Source: Devosia limi DSM 17137
Lineage (GTDB): Bacteria; Pseudomonadota; Alphaproteobacteria; Rhizobiales; Devosiaceae
DNA length: 64,000 nucleotides
Assembly (NCBI RefSeq): GCF_900128975.1
Contig: NZ_FQVC01000003.1
Span: 351,606-415,605 of the forward strand
Direction of reading: 5' to 3'
Part shown: one piece after another, positions 9,631 through 18,268 of the stretch
How positions within the stretch are numbered: position 1 is the first letter of the stretch
How the letters are laid out: the number at the start of each line of letters is the position of its first letter
Program-made: the position numbers and the translations under genes
Notes under the pieces: model-generated
The model's input: only the letters and a program-made list of their open reading frames with translations
What the model was told of the DNA's origin: nothing
Databases searched by the model: none

Positions 9631-10338
9631 TCAGGCCTTGATCTGGGTCCGGTGCAGTTCCTGCACGTCTGAAGTCAGCTGCTTGCCGGTCTGCAGGTAA
9701 TAGGCGCGCTCGGCGATATTGGTGGCGTGGTCGCCGATGCGCTCCAGGTTCTTGGCGCAGAACAGCAGATGCGTGCAGGGGGTGATGTTGCGCGGGTCTT
9801 CCATCATGTAGGTCAGCAGTTCGCGGAACAGCGAGGTATGCATGGCATCGACCTCGTCATCGCGATTGCACACCTCGATCGAGGCTGCAGCATCGCGGCT
9901 GGCATAGGCATCCAGCGCATCCTTGATCTGGCGCAGCACCAGGCCGGTCATGTTCTTGACGCCATTGTAGAAGGTGGGCTGCAGGCTGAGGCCTTCCAGC
10001 TTGAGCGAGCGGCGGGCCAGCTGCTTGGCCATGTCGCCAACCCGTTCCAGGTCTGCAGCCACATGGATCGAGGTGATGATGGCGCGCAGGTCGCTGGCCA
10101 TGGGCTGGCGGCGGGCGATCATCGACACCGCCATGTCATCGATCCGGCGCTGCATGTCGTCGATGCGCTGGTCGGCGATGATCGTCAGGTCGGCCAGTTC
10201 GCGGTCAAGCTTGAGCAGGCTCTTGGTGCCATTCTCGATGGCGACCTCGACCTGGCCACCCATTTCCGCAATCAGCTGCGCCAGGGTTGCCAACTCGTCG
10301 CTATAGGACGAAACGATATGATCTTGATTGGTGGGCAT
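9631..10338 (-). CDS. phoU: Phosphate signalling protein PhoU
   Basis: A 235-residue helical protein with two PhoU repeats. Each has the metal-binding-type signature: RVGDMAKQLARR in the first half and RIGDHATNIAERAYY in the second. PhoU links PstSCAB activity to PhoR/PhoB signalling and keeps the regulon off when phosphate is plentiful. It lies between pstB and phoB, the standard position. Confidence 0.95.
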   Translation of the reverse strand: MPTNQDHIVSSYSDELATLAQLIAEMGGQVEVAIENGTKSLLKLDRELADLTIIADQRIDDMQRRIDDMAVSMIARRQPMASDLRAIITSIHVAADLERVGDMAKQLARRSLKLEGLSLQPTFYNGVKNMTGLVLRQIKDALDAYASRDAAASIEVCNRDDEVDAMHTSLFRELLTYMMEDPRNITPCTHLLFCAKNLERIGDHATNIAERAYYLQTGKQLTSDVQELHRTQIKA

Positions 10339-10451
10339 CGCGAAATCCTTAAATGTCGACGGCGGGCGCTCTAGGCTGGTCGGGTGTTGAGTCAGGCCTC
10401 AGCGAAAAAGCTGTTCTTCGAGAACCCCGCATGGCGCAACAATCGGCCGTC

Positions 10452-11288
10452 CTAGCCGATGCGGCCCATGATGTAGTCCTGGGTCTGCTTGTTCACCGGG
10501 TTGGTGAAGATGTCTTCGGTGACACCTTCCTCGATCAGCTTGCCCAGGTGGAAGAACGCGGTCTTCTGGCTGACGCGGGCGGCCTGCTGCATCGAGTGGG
10601 TCACGATGACGATGGTGAAATTCTCGCGCAATTCGTCGATCAGCTCCTCGATGATCGCGGTGGCGATCGGATCGAGGGCCGAACAGGGCTCGTCCATCAG
10701 GATCACTTCGGGGCCGACGGCGATGGCGCGGGCAATGCACAGGCGCTGCTGCTGACCGCCCGACAGGCCGGTGCCGGGCTCATTGAGCCGGTCCTTGACC
10801 TCTTCGAACAGGCCCGCCTTGCGCAGCGACGACACCACGATTTCGTCGAGGTCCGACTTGGAGCGTGCCAACCCATGAATCTTGGGGCCATAGGCCACGT
10901 TCTCATAGATCGACTTGGGGAATGGATTGGGCTTCTGGAACACCATGCCGATGCGGGCGCGCAATTCCACCACGTCCAGTGCAGGATCGTAGATGTCTTC
11001 GCCATCCAGCTCGATCAGCCCGCGGACCTTGGCCCCCTCGATAGTATCGTTCATGCGATTGATGCAGCGCAGGAATGTCGACTTGCCACAGCCCGACGGT
11101 CCGATGAACGAGGTTACGGCGCGGTCGGGAATGTCGATCGAAATGCCAAACAGGGCCTGCTTGGCTCCATAGTGCACGGTCACATCCTTGGCGTGCAGCC
11201 GGATCGGGCGTTCAAGCATATCGGTCGGATTCATGCCGTTGTTCACTGATTGTTGGGTCATCTTAACCTTGCCGGCCAGCATGTCCAT
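10452..11288 (-). CDS. pstB: Phosphate ABC transporter ATP-binding protein
   Basis: A 278-residue ATPase of the PstSCAB phosphate importer. Walker [13 protein letters not shown], the signature [14 protein letters not shown], Walker [14 protein letters not shown] and the H-loop VTHSMQQA are all present. The CSALDP sequence after Walker B is characteristic of PstB. The start at 11288 is supported by GGAG seven bases upstream; a shorter start at the internal [10 protein letters not shown] is possible. It follows pstA by 16 bases. Confidence 0.96.
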   Translation of the reverse strand: MDMLAGKVKMTQQSVNNGMNPTDMLERPIRLHAKDVTVHYGAKQALFGISIDIPDRAVTSFIGPSGCGKSTFLRCINRMNDTIEGAKVRGLIELDGEDIYDPALDVVELRARIGMVFQKPNPFPKSIYENVAYGPKIHGLARSKSDLDEIVVSSLRKAGLFEEVKDRLNEPGTGLSGGQQQRLCIARAIAVGPEVILMDEPCSALDPIATAIIEELIDELRENFTIVIVTHSMQQAARVSQKTAFFHLGKLIEEGVTEDIFTNPVNKQTQDYIMGRIG

Positions 11289-11304
11289 TTGGTGTCTCCG
11301 TTAC

Positions 11305-12672
11305 CTAGGCGCGCCGCTCGAGGCGCGTGCGCAGCAGGATGGCGATTGCATTGAGAAGGATCATGAAGCCCAGCAGGACCAGGATAGCGGCCGAGGTGCG
11401 CGCTTCAAAGAAGTTCCGGTTTTCATTGGCCTGCCACAGATAGATCTGCACCGGCAGCGCCGTTGCCTGGTCCAGCGGCGTCGCCGGAATGGAGGCGACG
11501 AAGGCATTCATGCCGATCAGCAGCAGCGGCGCGGTTTCGCCCAGGGCCTGCGCCACCCCGATGATCGTCGCTGTCAGGATCGAGGGGAAGGTCACCGGCA
11601 GCACATGGTGGAACACCATCTGCGTCTTGGAGGCGCCCATGCCCAGCGCCGCCTGGCGCAATGCCGGCGAGACGCCCTGCAATGCGCCACGGGTGGCAAT
11701 GATGATGGTCGGCAGTGTCATCAGCGTGAGCACCAGACCACCCGCCAGCGGCGCCGATAGCGGCAGCTTGAAGTAGTTGATGAACACAGCGGCGCCGAGC
11801 AGGCCGAAGACGATCGAGGGCACGGCCGCGAGATTGTTGATATTGACCTCGATCAGGTCGGTCAGCCGCGACTTGGGCGCAAACTCTTCCAGATAGATGG
11901 CCGATGCCACCCCGATCGGCACCGCCAGCAGGATGACGATCACCATCATGAACAGCGACCCCATGAACGCGCCGGCCAGACCCGCCGAGGCCGGAGCCGC
12001 CCGACTGTCGACATTGGTGAAGATCGACCAGGCAAAGCCCATCGAGATGGTGCCGTTTTCCTCGAAGATATCGATCAGCGCCCGTGCCGGTGCCGACAGC
12101 TGCTGCTGCGCATCGCCGAGTTCGCGATCGATATTGCCCTTGACCCAATTGTCGGCATTGGCGGAGGCCAGCAGATCGACCTTGATGGTCTGCCCCAGCA
12201 GCGACGGATCGTTGACGAACATTTCGCGCAACACATGGCGCGCATTGGTTTCGGCCACGGTCAGGATCTGGCGGCTGTCGATCTCGAACCCGGCCGGCGC
12301 TGCTGCCCGCAGGGAAGCCTCCACAACCTTGTTCCAGTTCAGCAGCGCCACATCGCGCTGCCAGCCCAGCGATGCGGCCCGGAAATCGGCATCCGACTGC
12401 CCGGCAGTCCGCACCGGGGCAGGCCCCACATCAATGATCGCGGGATCGAACGTCGCTTCCAGATGGAGATTGGCCTGCGTGAACGCAGGAATGCCCTTGA
12501 TCAGGACGTCGGTGAACAGGATCGCCACAAAGCCAAGGGCTGCGATGATCGCCGCCAGGCCAAAACCCTTGAACAGGGCCTCATGGAGGTGACGGCGGCG
12601 CAGGCCGTCACGTACCCGCCTGGTGCGCTCGATCGATGCCTGCCGGCCGGTCGGTGTACTGATATTGGTCAT
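11305..12672 (-). CDS. pstA: Phosphate ABC transporter permease PstA
   Basis: A membrane permease of the phosphate importer, 455 residues. It is longer than E. coli PstA (about 300) because of a ~170-residue soluble insertion between the first helix and the core, an extension also seen in other alphaproteobacterial PstA proteins. The core carries the inner-membrane coupling motif (ALGMGASKTQMVFHHVLP). Its start overlaps the pstC stop, so the two permeases are translationally coupled. Confidence 0.93.
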   Translation of the reverse strand: MTNISTPTGRQASIERTRRVRDGLRRRHLHEALFKGFGLAAIIAALGFVAILFTDVLIKGIPAFTQANLHLEATFDPAIIDVGPAPVRTAGQSDADFRAASLGWQRDVALLNWNKVVEASLRAAAPAGFEIDSRQILTVAETNARHVLREMFVNDPSLLGQTIKVDLLASANADNWVKGNIDRELGDAQQQLSAPARALIDIFEENGTISMGFAWSIFTNVDSRAAPASAGLAGAFMGSLFMMVIVILLAVPIGVASAIYLEEFAPKSRLTDLIEVNINNLAAVPSIVFGLLGAAVFINYFKLPLSAPLAGGLVLTLMTLPTIIIATRGALQGVSPALRQAALGMGASKTQMVFHHVLPVTFPSILTATIIGVAQALGETAPLLLIGMNAFVASIPATPLDQATALPVQIYLWQANENRNFFEARTSAAILVLLGFMILLNAIAILLRTRLERRA

Positions 12673-14051
12673 TATTCGTACTGCTCCCGGAAGCGGCGGA
12701 CGATGTAGAGCGCAACGATATTGAGCAACAGGGTCATCACGAACAGCGTGAGCCCCAGCGCGAAGCCAACCAGCGATTGCGGTCCGGCAAAGTCGGTATC
12801 GCCGGTCAGCTGGTTGACGATGGAAACAGTGATGGTCGAAACCGGCTCGAACGGGCTGCCGCGCAGGACCGGACTATTGCCAGCTGCCAGCACCACGATC
12901 ATGGTCTCGCCGATGGCGCGGCTGACGGCCAGCAGGAACGCCCCGACAATGCCCGGCAGCGCCGCGGGGAGCAGCACGTTGCGGATAGTCTCGGACTGGG
13001 TAGCCCCCAGCCCATAGGCCCCATCGCGCAGCGCCAGCGGCACCTGGTTGAGAATGTCATCGCTCAGCGAGGAGATGAACGGGATGATCATGATGCCCAT
13101 CACGACACCCGCCGTCAGCGCCGAGGTGGCACTGATATCGAGCCCGATCATCGCCCCGGCCTTGTTGAGAAACGGGCCAACCGTCACCAGTGCGAAAAAG
13201 CCATAAACAATGGTTGGAATACCGGCCAGGATTTCGATGATCGGCTTGACCACCGCCCGCACCGAACGCGGCGCATATTGCGACAGGTAGATTGCGGTCA
13301 TCAGCCCAACGGGCACGGCGACGGCCATGGCAATCGCGGCCACCATCAGCGTACCGCTGAGCAGCGGCAGGATGCCGTACTGGCCGGCATCCCCGGTTCC
13401 GGTCGAGGAAAATTTCGGCGCCCAGACGGTGCCGAAGAAGAAGTCCAGCGGATTGATAAAGGTAAAGAAGCGCAACGCTTCGGTCAGCAGCGAGGCGACA
13501 ATCCCGACTGTGGTCAGGATGGCGACGCCCGAACAGGCCAGCAGAGCGAGATTCATTACCCGTTCGACCGCGTTGCGGGCCCGCAGGCGCGCCGTGATCC
13601 GGCTGCGGGCATAGAGCAGCGCCAGGATGCCGGTGCCGGCTGCGGCGGCGACCACGAGCAGGAAACTGAGGAACTGGAACTGGCGCAGGGCGGCGCCCGC
13701 GGCCTGTTCGAATGGCTGGACTTCGCCCACCACGCCATAGCCTGATGCCAGCGCGCCAATACGCTGGATCGTGGCATTGAGCGCGATCTCGTCGAGCCCC
13801 ATGATAACGTCAGGTGGGATTTGCGAGACGGTAAACGCGCGAGTGGCGCTGTCGCCGAAATTGGCCCACAGGCCAACGATCAGCAGCGCCGGAACCAGCG
13901 TCCAGATCGCGACCAGCGCCCCATGATATTGCGGACGCGAATGCACCTTGATGCCATCGGGCGTCACGAGAGATCGGCTCTTGGACCAACCGGTCTGATA
14001 GGCAAGGCCCAGCAGCAACACGAGCAGGCCGGCAATTATCAAGGAGTTCAC
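12672..14051 (-). CDS. pstC: Phosphate ABC transporter permease PstC
   Basis: A 459-residue permease paired with PstA. Like PstA it is extended: a first helix at ~1-20, a second helix near 50, a soluble segment, then the six-helix core. The coupling loop AYGLGATQSETIRNVLLPAALPG is the standard EAA-type motif. It lies 72 bases after pstS; a strong hairpin separates the two genes and probably lowers permease expression relative to the binding protein. Confidence 0.94.
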   Translation of the reverse strand: MNSLIIAGLLVLLLGLAYQTGWSKSRSLVTPDGIKVHSRPQYHGALVAIWTLVPALLIVGLWANFGDSATRAFTVSQIPPDVIMGLDEIALNATIQRIGALASGYGVVGEVQPFEQAAGAALRQFQFLSFLLVVAAAAGTGILALLYARSRITARLRARNAVERVMNLALLACSGVAILTTVGIVASLLTEALRFFTFINPLDFFFGTVWAPKFSSTGTGDAGQYGILPLLSGTLMVAAIAMAVAVPVGLMTAIYLSQYAPRSVRAVVKPIIEILAGIPTIVYGFFALVTVGPFLNKAGAMIGLDISATSALTAGVVMGIMIIPFISSLSDDILNQVPLALRDGAYGLGATQSETIRNVLLPAALPGIVGAFLLAVSRAIGETMIVVLAAGNSPVLRGSPFEPVSTITVSIVNQLTGDTDFAGPQSLVGFALGLTLFVMTLLLNIVALYIVRRFREQYE

Positions 14052-14089
14052 TGTGTCACGCTTTCCCGTTGGCAGGGCCGAGGCGGAAA

Positions 14090-14111
14090 GGCCGCGCCCG
14101 AAGGCGCGGCC
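14090..14111 (-). terminator. Hairpin between pstS and pstC
   Basis: GGCCGCGCC, a four-base loop (TTCG on the minus strand) and GGCGCGGCC, followed on the minus strand by TTTCC. It probably works as a partial terminator or an RNA stabiliser that keeps pstS mRNA in excess of the permease mRNA. Confidence 0.65.
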
Positions 14112-14123
14112 CGATAGAACAGT

Positions 14124-15146
14124 TTACTGGGCGCCGGCTTCGAAGGCGGCGAGGACCTCGGCGGTCTTTTCGGACGGCTGCGGGATCAGGCCAGCTGCTT
14201 CAAGCGTGCCGCCATTGCCCGAGATCGAGTCGGACAGGAAGAACTGAACATATTCTTCGAGGCCAGGAATGGTGCCGATGTGCTGGCCCTTGACGTAGAA
14301 GAACAGCGGGCGCGACACCGGATATTCGCCGGCAGCAACGGTCTCGAGGCTCGGAACCACACCGTCGACGGTGGCAACCTTGAGGGTGTCCTTGTTCTGG
14401 TCGTAGAACGACAGGCCGAACACGCCAACGGTGTTGGGGTTCGAGGTCAGACGCGCCAGGGTCTCGGTGTAGTCGCCAGCGATCTCGACCACGACGTCCT
14501 GACGGAAGGTGGTTTCGACGGCGAGCTTGTCTTCATCCGACAGGCCTTCAGGAAGACCAGCTTCCTCGGCGCCGGCGGTGACGACCTTTTCCTGGAACAC
14601 TTCACGGGTGCCGTGGTTGGAGCCGGGGATCGCGAGCTGGATCGGCTGGGCCGGCAGGCTGGCGTCGATATCGGACCAGTTCACATAGGGATTATCGACC
14701 AGTTCGCCATCGACCGGCACCTTGGCGGCGATCGCCTTGAACACCTGAACCGGGGTCAGGGCGAAGTCCGGGCCAGTGGCGGCCGAGGCAAACACGATGC
14801 CGTCGAAGCCGAACTGGATTTCACGGATATCGGTGACGCCAGCAGCGACACAAGCTTCGCGCTCACCGGCCTTCATCGCCCGCGATGCATTGGCGATGTC
14901 GATGGTGGATTCGCCGACGCCCGAGCAGAACTGCTTCAGCCCGCCGCCCGTGCCACCCGAACCGACGACCGGGGTCTTGAACTCGGGGAACGTGGCGCCG
15001 AACTCTTCGGCGACGATCGAGGCGAATGGCAGGACGGTCGAGGAGCCCGCGATCTGAATGGTGTCACGCGACTGGGCGAAAGCAGCAGTGGTGCCGAATG
15101 CGGCAAGCGCGATCACGGCAGCGCTGGCAAAGAGTGCAGTTTTCAT
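14124..15146 (-). CDS. pstS: Phosphate ABC transporter substrate-binding protein PstS
   Basis: A 340-residue periplasmic binding protein. The signal peptide is residues 1-24 (MKTALFASAAVIALAAFGTT, cut after A-F-A). Mature phosphate-binding segments are visible: IAGSSTVLPF, VGSGGTGGGLKQFCSG and DIANASRAM. Related to the PstS family that also includes SphX-like proteins of alphaproteobacteria. First gene of the operon, preceded by a three-unit Pho box. Confidence 0.95.
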   Translation of the reverse strand: MKTALFASAAVIALAAFGTTAAFAQSRDTIQIAGSSTVLPFASIVAEEFGATFPEFKTPVVGSGGTGGGLKQFCSGVGESTIDIANASRAMKAGEREACVAAGVTDIREIQFGFDGIVFASAATGPDFALTPVQVFKAIAAKVPVDGELVDNPYVNWSDIDASLPAQPIQLAIPGSNHGTREVFQEKVVTAGAEEAGLPEGLSDEDKLAVETTFRQDVVVEIAGDYTETLARLTSNPNTVGVFGLSFYDQNKDTLKVATVDGVVPSLETVAAGEYPVSRPLFFYVKGQHIGTIPGLEEYVQFFLSDSISGNGGTLEAAGLIPQPSEKTAEVLAAFEAGAQ

Positions 15147-15231
15147 TGGGTTTCCCTTTCGGAATGCATTTCAGGTCGGTCAGCCAATCCGGCTTCTCCG
15201 GGCCGCCTGTACGTGGGGGACCATATTGCCG

Positions 15232-15264
15232 CTCGATGACGGTTTTAATGCACTTCGGTGACAG
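15232..15264 (-). promoter_or_regulatory. Candidate Pho box upstream of pstS
   Basis: Read on the minus strand, three 11-bp units line up: CTGTCACCGAA, GTGCATTAAAA and CCGTCATCGAG. They match the CTGTCAT-N4 periodicity of PhoB sites, with the best match in the outer units. The site lies 86-118 bases upstream of the pstS start. Confidence 0.7.
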
Positions 15265-15327
15265 CGATGCGACAAGGCAACTTGCTGAAATAACGCGCGT
15301 TTTCCAGAAACAACTCATGTTATGCAA

Positions 15328-15349
15328 CCGTCATGGTTTTGTGTGACGG
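15328..15349. promoter_or_regulatory. Inverted repeat in the pstS / PhoB-like divergent region
   Basis: CCGTCA, ten bases, TGACGG: a perfect 6+6 inverted repeat whose half-sites resemble single Pho-box units facing each other. It lies 43 bases before the start of the receiver-less regulator and about 180 bases before pstS. It could be the binding site of that regulator or of PhoB. Confidence 0.4.
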
Positions 15350-15392
15350 TACGCGTTCGGGGGGCGTTGCGGCATTTCACCTGAGACAAACC

Positions 15393-15791
15393 ATGAAGAC
15401 TGCGATCCTGTTAGAGGCCGATGAGGCACTGCGCACGCAATTGTGCCGGGCGCTCGGCGTCACCGGCCTGATCCGCCGGCTCCATCCCCCCGCTCATGCA
15501 ATCGTCTCGGTCGTGGGCGACATTGAGCTCGATCGCGACGCTCGCAGGGTTACTCGCCGCGGTCGCAGATTGCACCTGACGCCGGGCGAGTTTCGGCTGT
15601 TGGAAACACTGGCGCGCAAGCCCGGCGAGGTCTTCTCCAGGGAGGAACTCCTCGATGCGGTTTCCAGGCAGAACACGTCAAGCCTTCGTGCTGTTGACGT
15701 TCAGGTGGCGCGGCTGAAACTCGCCCTCACCGTTGGAGGGCGTGCCCCGGCGATCCGCACCGTTCGGGGGCGCGGATACATGATCACATGA
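15393..15791 (+). CDS. PhoB-like winged-helix protein lacking most of its receiver domain
   Basis: A 132-residue protein. Residues 1-21 align with the first strand and helix of an OmpR-family receiver (MKTAILLEADEALRTQLCRA), but the phospho-acceptor strand and the rest of the receiver are absent. From about residue 40 it is a complete winged-helix domain very like PhoB (GDIELDRDARRV, LTPGEFRLLETL, FSREELLDAV, IRTVRGRGYMIT). The junction is clean and in frame. It reads away from pstS. A longer start at 15333 is possible but poorly supported. Without a phosphorylation site it should bind DNA constitutively, perhaps competing with PhoB; this is inference. Confidence 0.8.
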   Translation: MKTAILLEADEALRTQLCRALGVTGLIRRLHPPAHAIVSVVGDIELDRDARRVTRRGRRLHLTPGEFRLLETLARKPGEVFSREELLDAVSRQNTSSLRAVDVQVARLKLALTVGGRAPAIRTVRGRGYMIT

Positions 15792-15804
15792 ACCGACTGG
15801 ATCG

Positions 15805-17151
15805 CTAGTGTGACTTGCCGATGAGCCTGGACCGCAGGGCACTTGATATAGTGTCGAACACGAAGACGACGCACAGGATAAGCAGAACCATGTAGGCGAC
15901 GTTCTCCCAGTCCTGATTGGTCCGCATCGCTTCCAGCAGTTTCAGCCCGATGCCACCGGCGCCGACAGCGCCGATGATCGTGGCGCCGCGGATATTGGCC
16001 TCCCAGAAATACAGCGTCTGGGAAATGACCACCGGCGCGATCTGCGGCACGATACCGAACCGATTGACCTCCACAGTGCTGGCGCCCACCGAGCGGATAC
16101 CTTCGCGCTGCTTGTCATCGATGTTCTCGATAGCCTCCGAATACAGCTTCCCGAACGTCCCGGTGTCGGTAACAAAAATCGCCGCGATGCCGGCCAGTGG
16201 GCCGGGGCCGAAGCCCCGCGTGAACACCAGGGCCCAGATCAGCATGTCGACCGAGCGCGTGAAGTCGAACAAGCGCTTGGTCATCCAGTTGGCGGGCTTG
16301 GAATTCGTCACGTTCCGCGCCGCAATGAAGGCCAGGGGGAAAGCCAGCAAGGCCGCAAAGAGCGTTCCGACGAACGCCATGACGATCGTCTGCGCCAGCT
16401 TGTTGAAAACATCCCCATGCTGCCATTCCGAATTGGTCAGGAATTCATTCCAGGCCAATGACAGATTGGACTGGGCTGGGTCGATCCGCTCGCTTGAGGT
16501 CACGCTCGACCACACAGCCGGCAGGCCCATCCCCCAGAAGGGCGACGTCGTGTCGAACCAGAAATTCTCCCAGCCAAGGAAGCGCCGACGCACCAGCACC
16601 TGCGTCGACCTGATCTCGGCGCTGCCGGCAAAGCCGAAACTCACCGTGACGCGCCCGTTCTTCTCGGTCATCGTGGCAGGGGCATCCTCCGGCAACACCG
16701 CTGCGTCGCCGTCAAAGACGATGTCGTAGGCGACCCCATCGAGCACCGCGACGACGTCGGTCGTGGCAATTTCGATGCGATCGTCTGCTGATCCGAAGGT
16801 GACCTGCTTGCGCCCGTCCGGCAATACGGTCATCCAATCAGGATCAGGATTCTCGCCCAGAGGCGAAAAGCGCTGATGTTCGATCGCAATCGATCCGTCG
16901 GGCTGGAAGCGGAAGCGCGGCTGCGCCTCCCAGCTCACCCAATCGGCCATATAGATGCCGGCACGCTCCCATTTGCCCTGCCCAAGCTTGGTCCCGATAT
17001 CGAAAAAGCTCCAGCAGTAGATCAGGTAGCCAAGCGCTCCGGCGACCAGCAACAGCCCGCCCCAGCGCTGCCACGGGCGGCGGTGGAAAACCTCGGGGTG
17101 AGCGCGGCGCAGACGGTGGCGTTCCTGCTCGGACAGCGTGATCGCGGACAT
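15805..17151 (-). CDS. phnE: Phosphonate/phosphate ABC permease PhnE (PhoT-like) with soluble insertion
   Basis: A 448-residue permease of a PhnCDE importer. A first membrane helix lies at ~30-50. A ~170-residue hydrophilic, strand-rich insertion follows, and then the core helices with the coupling segment REGIRSVGASTVEVNRFGIVPQ and IRGATIIGAVGAGGIGLKL. The insertion is absent from the partner permease and from the second cluster at 52 kb. It is last in phnC-D-E-E', eight bases after the other permease. Rhizobial phoCDET, which carries both phosphate and phosphonates, has the same layout of two permeases. Its stop is 13 bases from that of the convergent PhoB-like gene. Confidence 0.88.
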   Translation of the reverse strand: MSAITLSEQERHRLRRAHPEVFHRRPWQRWGGLLLVAGALGYLIYCWSFFDIGTKLGQGKWERAGIYMADWVSWEAQPRFRFQPDGSIAIEHQRFSPLGENPDPDWMTVLPDGRKQVTFGSADDRIEIATTDVVAVLDGVAYDIVFDGDAAVLPEDAPATMTEKNGRVTVSFGFAGSAEIRSTQVLVRRRFLGWENFWFDTTSPFWGMGLPAVWSSVTSSERIDPAQSNLSLAWNEFLTNSEWQHGDVFNKLAQTIVMAFVGTLFAALLAFPLAFIAARNVTNSKPANWMTKRLFDFTRSVDMLIWALVFTRGFGPGPLAGIAAIFVTDTGTFGKLYSEAIENIDDKQREGIRSVGASTVEVNRFGIVPQIAPVVISQTLYFWEANIRGATIIGAVGAGGIGLKLLEAMRTNQDWENVAYMVLLILCVVFVFDTISSALRSRLIGKSH

Positions 17152-17159
17152 GGCGGCTC

Positions 17160-18125
17160 CTAGGCTCCGAACTGAAAGGCGGCGTTGCCGACCAGGCGGC
17201 GGCGCAACCAGCCCGAGAGCTGGTCGATCGCCACGATGGTCAGGAACAGGAGGATAACGATGGCGTAGGTCTTGGCGGCGTGGTCGCGACCGATGGATTG
17301 GCGGAACACTTCCCCGATACCGCCGCCGCCGACGGCCCCGATAATGGTGGAGGCGCGCACATTGATCTCGGTGCGCAACAGGAAGTAGGAGACGAAGTTT
17401 GGCATGACCTGCGGCACAATGGCGAAACGCACGCGCTCGAACCAGTTGGCGCCCACGGCCCGCAACCCGTCATCGGGCTTCATGTCCGCGTTCTCCACCA
17501 CCTCGAAGAACATCTTGCCCAGAGCGCCAACCGTATGCACGGATACGGCAAAGATGGCCGCGATCGGCCCCAGCGACAGCACCGCCGCCATCATGCCGGC
17601 CAGCACGATTTCGGGGAAAGCGCGCATCAGCTCGAGCAGGCGGCGGATGCCCCAGCGCAGCGGCCTGGCCACACCCAGATTGGAAGCCGCCAGAAAACAG
17701 AACAGAAAGGCAAAGAGCCCACCGATCAGCGTCGAGGCGAAGGCAATATTGAGCGTCACCAGCATTTCGTAGAAATATTCAGGCGCGTAAAGGCCGGTGC
17801 CGAACAGGTAATGGCGGCCGACCTCGTAGTCATATTTGAACGAGCCATCGGCATAGGGCGAAGGCAGGTCGAACATGGCGCGAACGATTTCGAACGGATC
17901 GTCGGGGACGAAATTCTTGATGAAGTCGAAAAGATAGGGCAGCCGCTCGATGAACTTGCCCGAGCTGGCATCATTGGCAAAGAGCAGCGCGAACACCAGC
18001 ACCACCAGGACGCCAGCCAAGGCCAGCAGCGAATATAGCCGCCGCGTGGCCAGCAGTCGCTGGTAGTGGCGGTGGATGGTCTGGGTCGCCGCGGTCATGG
18101 CTTGGGTCTGGCTGATGTCGGCCAT
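17160..18125 (-). CDS. phnE: Phosphonate/phosphate ABC permease PhnE
   Basis: A 321-residue permease. The segments DGLRAVGANWFERVRFAIVP and VRASTIIGAVGGGGIGEVF are the family's coupling loop and terminal helix motif. I placed the start at 18125 (MADISQTQ), six bases after GAGG; the longer frame to 18248 reads through a palindromic repeat and gives a spurious leader. It pairs with the extended permease downstream. The gap to phnD holds a 7-bp-stem hairpin. Confidence 0.9.
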   Translation of the reverse strand: MADISQTQAMTAATQTIHRHYQRLLATRRLYSLLALAGVLVVLVFALLFANDASSGKFIERLPYLFDFIKNFVPDDPFEIVRAMFDLPSPYADGSFKYDYEVGRHYLFGTGLYAPEYFYEMLVTLNIAFASTLIGGLFAFLFCFLAASNLGVARPLRWGIRRLLELMRAFPEIVLAGMMAAVLSLGPIAAIFAVSVHTVGALGKMFFEVVENADMKPDDGLRAVGANWFERVRFAIVPQVMPNFVSYFLLRTEINVRASTIIGAVGGGGIGEVFRQSIGRDHAAKTYAIVILLFLTIVAIDQLSGWLRRRLVGNAAFQFGA

Positions 18126-18224
18126 GCGCATCCTCGTGCAAAATTCGCGGTGTCGTTCCGGGGCCGGCCGGCGTCCATTCAAAGACTGCCGGCCCGCAGA
18201 TGGCAGAAGGAACCTCGGGTTGCC

Positions 18225-18242
18225 CCCCGGCTTGCGCCGGGG
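18225..18242 (-). terminator. Hairpin between phnD and phnE
   Basis: CCCCGGC, TTGC, GCCGGGG, within half of a dispersed palindromic repeat. No U-run follows, so attenuation or RNA stabilisation downstream of the binding-protein gene is more likely than full termination. Confidence 0.5.
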
Positions 18243-18268
18243 CGACACCGCGTCTGGGTTGGTCGTGC

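Noticed and set aside
10353..11249. A plus-strand frame of ~300 codons opposite pstB.
   Set aside because: pstB has every ABC ATPase motif; the opposite frame is His/Asp-rich nonsense typical of antisense reading.
18126..18248. An N-terminal extension of the first phnE reaching 18248.
   Set aside because: The added residues come from a dispersed palindromic repeat, and the GAGG-preceded start at 18125 gives a normal N-terminus.
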